From Deltaproteobacteria bacterium (GTDB lineage: Bacteria > Myxococcota_A > UBA796 > CAJQPC01), in NCBI GenBank assembly GCA_016717595.1, contig JADKFE010000020.1:1-64000 (forward strand): a stretch of 64,000 nucleotides of DNA. The letters are read 5' to 3'. The notes under the pieces were generated by a model that had not been told where the DNA came from, searched no databases, and saw only the letters and a list, made by a program, of their open reading frames with translations. This document shows positions 59,081 to 64,000 of this stretch, in pieces. The stretch's first letter is position 1. Each line of letters begins with the position of its first letter. A program made the position numbers and the translations under genes.

Positions 59081-60101
59081 ATGCTGCCTCTCTTCCCGCT
59101 CCTGTCCCTCCTCTCGATCTTTGGCTGCGAGCAGGACTACAACGTCGCGCGCAACTCGAACACCGACACCTTCCTGCAAGAGCCGGTGAACCAGGTCGAC
59201 ATCTTGTGGGTCATCGACGACTCGGTGTCGATGCAACAAGAGCAAGAGCGGGTCTCCAGCGCATTTGAGACCTTCATCGGCTCCATCGCTGACGCCAACA
59301 TCGACTTTCACCTCGGCGTCATCACCACCGACATGGACACCGACAACCCCAACCGGGGTGAGCTGGTGGGCAAGCCGAAGGTGATCACCGGCGACGATGA
59401 CTATGTGAAGGCCTTCCGAGACCGCGTCACCGTCGGCACTGAAGGCGCTGACCAAGAGAAGGGCCTCTCCGCCGCCTTACGCGCCGTCACCGAGCCCATG
59501 GTCTCCGGCGCGAACGCGGGCTTCTTGCGGCCCGACGCGCACCTCTCGATCATCTTCGTCTCTGACGAGAACGACTGCTCCGATGGTGACGCCCTCGCCG
59601 GTCAGCCGGGCTCCGCTTGTTACGATCAGCGTGACCAGCTCCTCCCCGTCGCTGACTTTGTTCAGGACTTTAAGGATCTGAAGGATGGCACCGAGGCCCG
59701 CGTGTTGGCCTCCGCCATCGTCGGCCCCGAGGTCGCCGCGGGCTGCTCCGACTCTTGGCCCGGCGCGCGGTACTGGTCCATCGCTGAGGGCACCGGCGGC
59801 ATCGTCGGCGACATCTGTGAGACCGACTACAGCGGGCTCATGGAGGAGCTGGGCTTAGAGGCCTCCGGCATCCTCAGCACCTTCGCGCTCTCCAACGCCG
59901 CCGTCGAGGAGACGATCCAGGTGCTCGTGGGCGAAGAAGAGATCCCCCAAGACGCCGCGACCGGCTGGACGTATGACGCGGTGTACTGGATCGTGCGGTT
60001 TGACGGGAGCTACGTGCCCCCCGCGCGGCACGACGATCAGCATCACCTACGAGGTCCTCAACGGCGGCGAGCGCCCGGACGAGGCGACGACCACGGAGTG
60101 A
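59081..60101 (+). CDS. VWA-domain lipoprotein, with a probable frameshift near its end
   Basis: A lipoprotein of about 340 residues; ATG 59081 follows GGAG (59071-59074). Lipobox LLSIFGC (Cys16). The von Willebrand A domain has metal-site motif DDSVS in QVDILWVIDDSVSMQ, then VITTDMDTDNP and FVSDENDCSDGD. It is a paralogue of the lipoprotein at 14253. The main frame stays open to 60112, but its last 30 residues are Arg/His-rich. The other frame gives GTTISITYEVLNGGERPDEA and stops at 60101, matching the paralogue's end (DISVSYPV). A run of six C at about 60017-60022 is the likely error site. Confidence 0.85.
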
Positions 60102-60114
60102 GCGGTCGGTGAGC

Positions 60115-61233
60115 TCAGCGGCGTGAGAGCTGGGCCACGGCGGGCGCGAGCAAGGCGCTGACGGCGGCCAAGGCGTCGAGGCTGTGCACGTCGGTGTCTT
60201 GTTCGGGCAAGGTCCACAAGGGCGCGTCCCCGGCCTCGCGGCGAAGCTCGGCGAGGGCAGGGGCCTCTGAGCCCGCGAGGCGCGCCTGGTTGACCGTGGC
60301 TTGGCGCACCCCGGCGCAGATCTCGGCCCAATCGGCCTGCGGGATGGCCGCGGGGCGATCGGGGAGCAGCTCGGCGGAGAGGGCCTGGTTTGTGGTAGGC
60401 GCCGGCAAGACCCGGTTCACGAAGAAGCCGCCGAAGGGCAGGCCGTCGCGCCGGAGGAGCTGCACAAACTCCTGGGCCTCGGCCCGGGCCGCTGGCGCGG
60501 GCGTCGTCACCAACAAGAAGCGGGTGTTGGGCCCACGCAAGAGCGCGCGCACCAGCCCGCTGCGCTCACGAAAGCCGCTCCACATGCCCTGAAAGACGTG
60601 GAAGAACTCGGCGATCTCCTCGATCGTCTCCCCGCCGATCAGCCGCTTGAGCACCGAGACGACGGCCTCGGAGCCGCGCTCCAGCGCCCTGAAGCCGAAG
60701 GAGTCTCGGGGCAGGCTCAGCCAGTGCATCACCCCCTCGTCCATGAGGTTGGACATCCGCTCTGGCGCCTTGAGGAACTCCAAGGCGTGCCGGGTGGGCG
60801 GGGTGTCGAGGACGACGGCGTCGTATTGGCCGCTCTCGTAGAGCGCGAAGATGCGCTCCATCGCCATGTACTCGTGGGAGCCCGCGAGGCGGGTGGAGAC
60901 GAAGCGGTAGTAGCGGTTCTGAAGGATGCGGTCGCGGCTCTCGGCGTCTGGGGCGAAACGTCGCACCACGTCGTCAAAGGTGGCCTTCATGTCGAGCATC
61001 ATCGCGTCGAGCTGCCCGCCCGGCGCGGGGTTGAGGCGCTCTAAGGGCACAGACTGCGGCTCGTTGCCCAAGGGCCCCACGGCCAAGGAGTCGGCGAGGC
61101 GGCGGGCGGGGTCGATGGTCAACACCGCGACCCGCTGGCCGCTCATGGCGAGCTGGAGCGCGAAGGCCGCCGAGGTGGTCGTCTTGCCCACCCCGCCCGA
61201 GCCACAGCAGATGTAGAGCCGCGTGGCGCTCAC
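60115..61233 (-). CDS. ArsA/GET3-family ATPase, second copy
   Basis: A 372-residue cytosolic ATPase of the SIMIBI class. Deviant Walker A CGSGGVGKTTT, then TIDPARRLADSL, switch motif VVLDTPPTRHALEFL and NRVLPAP-type nucleotide loop. ArsA drives arsenite export in some bacteria and Get3 targets tail-anchored proteins; no ArsB or metalloid-binding Cys triad is present, so an arsenic role is not supported. It overlaps the upstream paralogue by 4 bases (61230-61233) in one operon, and is convergent with the VWA lipoprotein. Confidence 0.92.
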   Translation of the reverse strand: MSATRLYICCGSGGVGKTTTSAAFALQLAMSGQRVAVLTIDPARRLADSLAVGPLGNEPQSVPLERLNPAPGGQLDAMMLDMKATFDDVVRRFAPDAESRDRILQNRYYRFVSTRLAGSHEYMAMERIFALYESGQYDAVVLDTPPTRHALEFLKAPERMSNLMDEGVMHWLSLPRDSFGFRALERGSEAVVSVLKRLIGGETIEEIAEFFHVFQGMWSGFRERSGLVRALLRGPNTRFLLVTTPAPAARAEAQEFVQLLRRDGLPFGGFFVNRVLPAPTTNQALSAELLPDRPAAIPQADWAEICAGVRQATVNQARLAGSEAPALAELRREAGDAPLWTLPEQDTDVHSLDALAAVSALLAPAVAQLSRR

Positions 61234-62150
61234 GTCGTGGCTCCCAGAAGGCGGCGGCCCAGGCCGAGGAGGTCGGCCTCGCGGAGATCACGCCGGAACA
61301 AGAACGGCAGCTCCCGCAGCGGGGCGCCGCCCAGCCCCGTGAGGCGCTCACGCGCCAGCCGTTGACGCCGGGCGCGGGCCACGGCACGGTCGGTGAGACG
61401 AAGGGCCTCGGCGACGGCGGGGGAGGCCTCGAAGGAGCCGCGGGCCTGCTCCCAGCGCTCCAGCGCGCCAAAGGGCTCGGGGTGCAGCTCGTTTAAGGCG
61501 ATGAGCTGCACCTGGCGCTGGTAAGGGCCAAGGCGGGCGAAGAGATCTAAGGTCTCGTTCACCGGCATCTCCTCGGGGAGAGACACCAAGGCCAGGGCGG
61601 TGCGCGCGGGGTCCATGAAGACGTCGTGAACAAGCCGGGCGTTCTCGTAGAACGGGCCGCGGCCCGTGAGCTCCATCATCGACAGCGGCGAGGCGAGCAT
61701 CGTGAGCCCGTGGCCCGTGGCCGGGGCGTCGATGAGCAGGAGATCCCACTCCAAAGAGCCACGTTTGGTCTGCCGAGAGAGGTCAAAGACCTTGCCGAGC
61801 TGCACCAGGTCATGCAGGCCGGGCACGGCGTCGATGAACGGGCCCATGACGCGGTTGCGGAAGACGAGCTGGAACAGCGCCCGCACGCGGATCTGCTGGA
61901 GAACGTAGTCTTCGATGGCCTCATCAGCGGTGATCGAGAGGCTGGAGAGGTTTTTGGTGAGCGGGGCGATCTTGTAGGTGGACTCGGGGGCGCCGAACAA
62001 GGCGTGAATCCGGCGGGCGCCGCCGATCTCCGCGATGAGGGTGCGGCGACCGGCGGCGGCGGCGGCCACGCCGAGGGCCGCGGTCACCGTCGTCTTGCCG
62101 ACGCCGCCTTTGCCGGTGACGAGCACGATCCGTTTGTCGAGCAGGCTCAT
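61230..62150 (-). CDS. ArsA/GET3-family ATPase, first copy
   Basis: A 306-residue paralogue of the next gene. Walker A VTGKGGVGKTTVTAAL, AEIGGARR, LTKNLSSLSITADEAIEDYV (substrate-region helices) and switch motif LLIDAPATGHGLTML. Paired ArsA-like genes of unequal sequence are known in Actinobacteria and Myxococcota and may form heterodimers; this is an inference here. It overlaps the lipase gene upstream (62147-62150) and its paralogue downstream by 4 bases each, so the three proteins are translationally coupled. Confidence 0.92.
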   Translation of the reverse strand: MSLLDKRIVLVTGKGGVGKTTVTAALGVAAAAAGRRTLIAEIGGARRIHALFGAPESTYKIAPLTKNLSSLSITADEAIEDYVLQQIRVRALFQLVFRNRVMGPFIDAVPGLHDLVQLGKVFDLSRQTKRGSLEWDLLLIDAPATGHGLTMLASPLSMMELTGRGPFYENARLVHDVFMDPARTALALVSLPEEMPVNETLDLFARLGPYQRQVQLIALNELHPEPFGALERWEQARGSFEASPAVAEALRLTDRAVARARRQRLARERLTGLGGAPLRELPFLFRRDLREADLLGLGRRLLGATT

Positions 62151-63031
62151 GCGAGCTGCTCAGCGGGGGAGAGGCCGGGAAGCTCGGGCTCCGCGGCGTC
62201 GACCTCAACGGGCGTCGCGGCTTGCTCACCCGGGGCCGGGCGTGTGAGCAGGTGGACCAAGGCGCGGTAGACGCGGGCGGAGAAGAGCAGCTCCATGTGC
62301 CCACACCAGGGGACCTCGACCGTCTCCGCCCAGTCCACGACGGCGCTGGAGCTGGGGATGACCATGTGATCGGCGCGGCTGTAGAGGCTCGTGACCGGCA
62401 CCGGCAAGGGCCCCAGGGCCATGAGCCTGGGGTGCCCGTACAGCATCTCTTCAGCCTCGTCCCGCCGCCCAAACACCGCGAGCTTGGAGCCTCGCCAGGG
62501 GGTGCCTAAGGTGATGAGTCGCCGAACCTTTCGGGCGTTGTCGCCCTGCTGGAGGTAGAGCGCGGCGACCACCCCACCCATGGAGTGACAGACAAGATCG
62601 ACCTGCTCAAAGCCCGTGACCTGGCGGAGCCGATCGACGCGGTCGGCCAACGAGGCGGCCTGGGCGTCGAGCCCCCGGCCTCGAAGGGTCACCGGCCACA
62701 CCCAACGAAAGCCGCGGCGTCGTAAGGTGGTGGCGAGCACCAGCAGGCAGCCCGCGTTCACGCCGTAGCCGTGTATGAGCAGCACGGGGGTGTTCGATTT
62801 GGGCGGGTCGAGGGTAGGCCCCGACGGGGTCGGCGAAGACTCACCCACGGCGAAGGGCCAGAGCGCCGCGTAGGCCCAATGGACGGCGCACTCACGGGCG
62901 AAGGTGGAGATCGCCGCGCGGCTCAGCCGCACACGCTCCCCACGCTCGACGGCGAGGATGCTGTAGCAGATCCCGATCATCAGCGCGGAGACCGAGGCCG
63001 CCACCGCGACGGGCACCATGAGCCAGTCCAT
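62147..63031 (-). CDS. Membrane-anchored alpha/beta-fold lipase or esterase
   Basis: A 294-residue hydrolase. ATG at 63031 opens an N-terminal membrane helix (VAVAASVSALMIGICYSILAV). The lipase core has PVLLIHGYGVNAGCLLVLA, the nucleophile elbow CHSMGG, LGTPWRGSK, Asp in SRADHMVIPSSS and His in VPWCGHMELL, a complete triad. It resembles bacterial triacylglycerol lipases (EstA/LipA-type). First gene of an operon with two ArsA-like ATPases, overlapping the first by 4 bases. A link between a membrane lipase and the ATPases is implied by context only. Confidence 0.88.
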   Translation of the reverse strand: MDWLMVPVAVAASVSALMIGICYSILAVERGERVRLSRAAISTFARECAVHWAYAALWPFAVGESSPTPSGPTLDPPKSNTPVLLIHGYGVNAGCLLVLATTLRRRGFRWVWPVTLRGRGLDAQAASLADRVDRLRQVTGFEQVDLVCHSMGGVVAALYLQQGDNARKVRRLITLGTPWRGSKLAVFGRRDEAEEMLYGHPRLMALGPLPVPVTSLYSRADHMVIPSSSAVVDWAETVEVPWCGHMELLFSARVYRALVHLLTRPAPGEQAATPVEVDAAEPELPGLSPAEQLA

Positions 63032-63153
63032 GCGCCCCGGTATCTCAGCGACGCCCCCCAGGCTACACCGGCGCGTGGCGGCTTTCCGCGCGGCGCCTCG
63101 GCGATTATGTCTCGGGCGCCCGGCGGTCACGACCGCCGCACAAGGAACACACC

Positions 63154-63483
63154 ATGCCCATCTACGAGTACGCCTGCCCCGACTGCGGGCACCAGTTCGA
63201 GCGACTCCAGAAGATCTCCGAGCCCCCCGTGACGGTCTGCCCGGCCTGCAGCGCGGAGAAGGTGCGTAAGCTCGTGTCTCAGACGAGCTTTCAGCTAAAG
63301 GGCGGCGGCTGGTACAACGACCACTATGGCCTCAAGCCGTCCTCGCCCAAGGCGGAGGACTCCTCAAGCGGCGCGGCGGCTCCGGTGGCGGCGGCCCCGG
63401 CCGCGGCGGCTCCAGCGGCGAGCGCCCCGGCGGCGGCCCCCGCGGCGGCGGCGCCGTCCGGCGGTGGAAGCACAAGCTCGTGA
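63154..63483 (+). CDS. FmdB-type zinc-ribbon protein
   Basis: A 109-residue protein. The first 45 residues are a small zinc ribbon: MPIYEYACPDCGHQFERLQK with CxxC, then VCPACSAEKVRKL with the second CxxC. This is the FmdB-like family of putative regulators. A GGGWYNDHYG segment, then an Ala/Pro-rich tail of about 45 residues, completes it. AAGGA precedes the ATG. The stop overlaps the folD GTG (63480-63483), so both are one operon. Function of the family is poorly known. Confidence 0.93.
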   Translation: MPIYEYACPDCGHQFERLQKISEPPVTVCPACSAEKVRKLVSQTSFQLKGGGWYNDHYGLKPSSPKAEDSSSGAAAPVAAAPAAAAPAASAPAAAPAAAAPSGGGSTSS

Positions 63484-64000
63484 GCGCCGCGCTCCTCGAC
63501 GGAAAAGCCCTCGCCAAGCGGCTCAACCAAGAGCTCGTGCGCCCGCGCGCCGCCCTTTTGCCACGACCGCCTGGCCTCGCCGTGGTGCTCGTCGGTGAAG
63601 ATCCCGCCTCGAAGGTCTATGTGGGCCGCAAAGGGGAGGTCGCCGGTCGTCTGGGCTTCCACCATCGGCAGATCACCCTGCCCGCGGACACCAGCGAGGC
63701 GGCGCTGCTGGCCATCGTAGACTCCCTGAACGACGATCCCGCCATCGACGGTGTGCTGGTGCAGCTCCCGCTCCCCAAACACATCGACGCCACGCGGGTG
63801 CTCGACCGGGTGAGCCCCGACAAAGACGTCGACGGCTTCCACCCCGAGAACGCCGGGCGGCTCAGCCAGGGGCGCCCTCGGTTTGTGCCCTGCACGCCGT
63901 TTGGTGTGATGCGCCTCTTGGACGACGTGAAGATCCCCCTCGCCGGGCGCCGCGCCTTGGTGGTCGGGCGCTCCAACATCGTCGGGCGGCCCATGGCCCA
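63480..64000 (+). CDS. folD: Methylene-tetrahydrofolate dehydrogenase/cyclohydrolase FolD (partial, runs off the window)
   Basis: GTG at 63480 overlaps the FmdB stop. About 173 codons are visible. FolD interconverts 5,10-methylene- and 10-formyl-tetrahydrofolate with NADP. Family motifs: LVGEDPASKVYVGRKGEVAG (catalytic Lys), GVLVQLPLPKHID, PDKDVDGFHPENAGRL, PCTPFGVMRLL and the dinucleotide-binding VVGRSNIVGRPMA at the edge. No stop occurs before the end of the window. Confidence 0.96.
   Translation, partial: MSAALLDGKALAKRLNQELVRPRAALLPRPPGLAVVLVGEDPASKVYVGRKGEVAGRLGFHHRQITLPADTSEAALLAIVDSLNDDPAIDGVLVQLPLPKHIDATRVLDRVSPDKDVDGFHPENAGRLSQGRPRFVPCTPFGVMRLLDDVKIPLAGRRALVVGRSNIVGRPMA

Noticed and set aside
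60115..62150. Arsenite-resistance operon (ArsA)
   Set aside because: No ArsB, ArsD or ArsC gene is nearby and the Cys residues for metalloid binding are not evident; the ArsA name reflects family only.

Overview
The window is GC-rich chromosomal DNA (about two thirds G+C by eye), densely packed with genes on both strands. It most likely comes from a member of the Myxococcota or a related deltaproteobacterial lineage. The support is a run of secreted lipoproteins with MopE-type Asp/Cys-rich repeats and 'DGADND.DG..DC' motifs, a sigma54 activator with two FHA domains, a eukaryote-like kinase, an M61 peptidase with a PDZ domain, VWA lipoproteins, and paired ArsA-like ATPases. No rRNA, tRNA, CRISPR array, integrase or transposase was seen.

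Layout. 1-3.2 kb: end of a MopE-type secreted protein, a small exported protein and a polytopic membrane protein. 3.2-5.5 kb: an OmpR-type two-component system. 5.6-10.6 kb: lipoproteins, a Pro-rich exported protein and the FHA/sigma54 activator. 10.7-13.3 kb: a KAP-type NTPase with an out-of-frame N-terminal Rossmann-like domain. 13.4-24.1 kb: lipoproteins, fructose-1,6-bisphosphatase, an alpha/beta hydrolase, a B12-type radical SAM protein, a membrane protein, a frameshifted AraC regulator, an MBL-fold lipoprotein and a TetR regulator. 24.3-29.1 kb: four co-directional genes (pseudokinase, beta-barrel, two Tat-type binding proteins). 29.1-32.1 kb: a DsbA/FrnE-like protein, an ArsR-SRPBCC-SRPBCC operon and a decayed small gene. 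32.1-42.3 kb: M61 peptidase, topoisomerase III, a Cys-rich lipoprotein, a large peptidoglycan hydrolase without signal peptide, a TetR regulator and an exported protein. 42.3-48 kb: a lamin-tail lipoprotein, a Fur/Zur regulator divergent from a DUF1826 protein, and a beta-helix lipoprotein. 48-53.1 kb: an acyl-CoA carboxylase subunit, then the core operon rpsP-khpA-rimM-trmD-rplS-yraN-rsmI. 53-64 kb: an outer-membrane protein, an NtrC-type regulator, TlpA plus a beta-barrel, a discoidin-like protein, a VWA lipoprotein, a lipase/ArsA/ArsA operon, an FmdB zinc ribbon and the start of folD.

Regulatory DNA can be read at several places. A 26-bp palindrome lies before the ArsR operon. A 29-bp AT-rich palindrome sits between the Fur/Zur gene and DUF1826. 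A GTTCA/TGAAC operator lies before the TetR gene at 40.4 kb, and a close copy recurs at 6.6 kb.

Sequence quality matters here. At least seven genes are split by what look like single-base frameshifts (near 11.07, 21.94, 24.58, 27.24, 29.61, 31.06 and 60.02 kb). A G/C-only-looking stretch at 26.21-26.43 kb resembles a consensus artefact. These genes may be intact in the organism.
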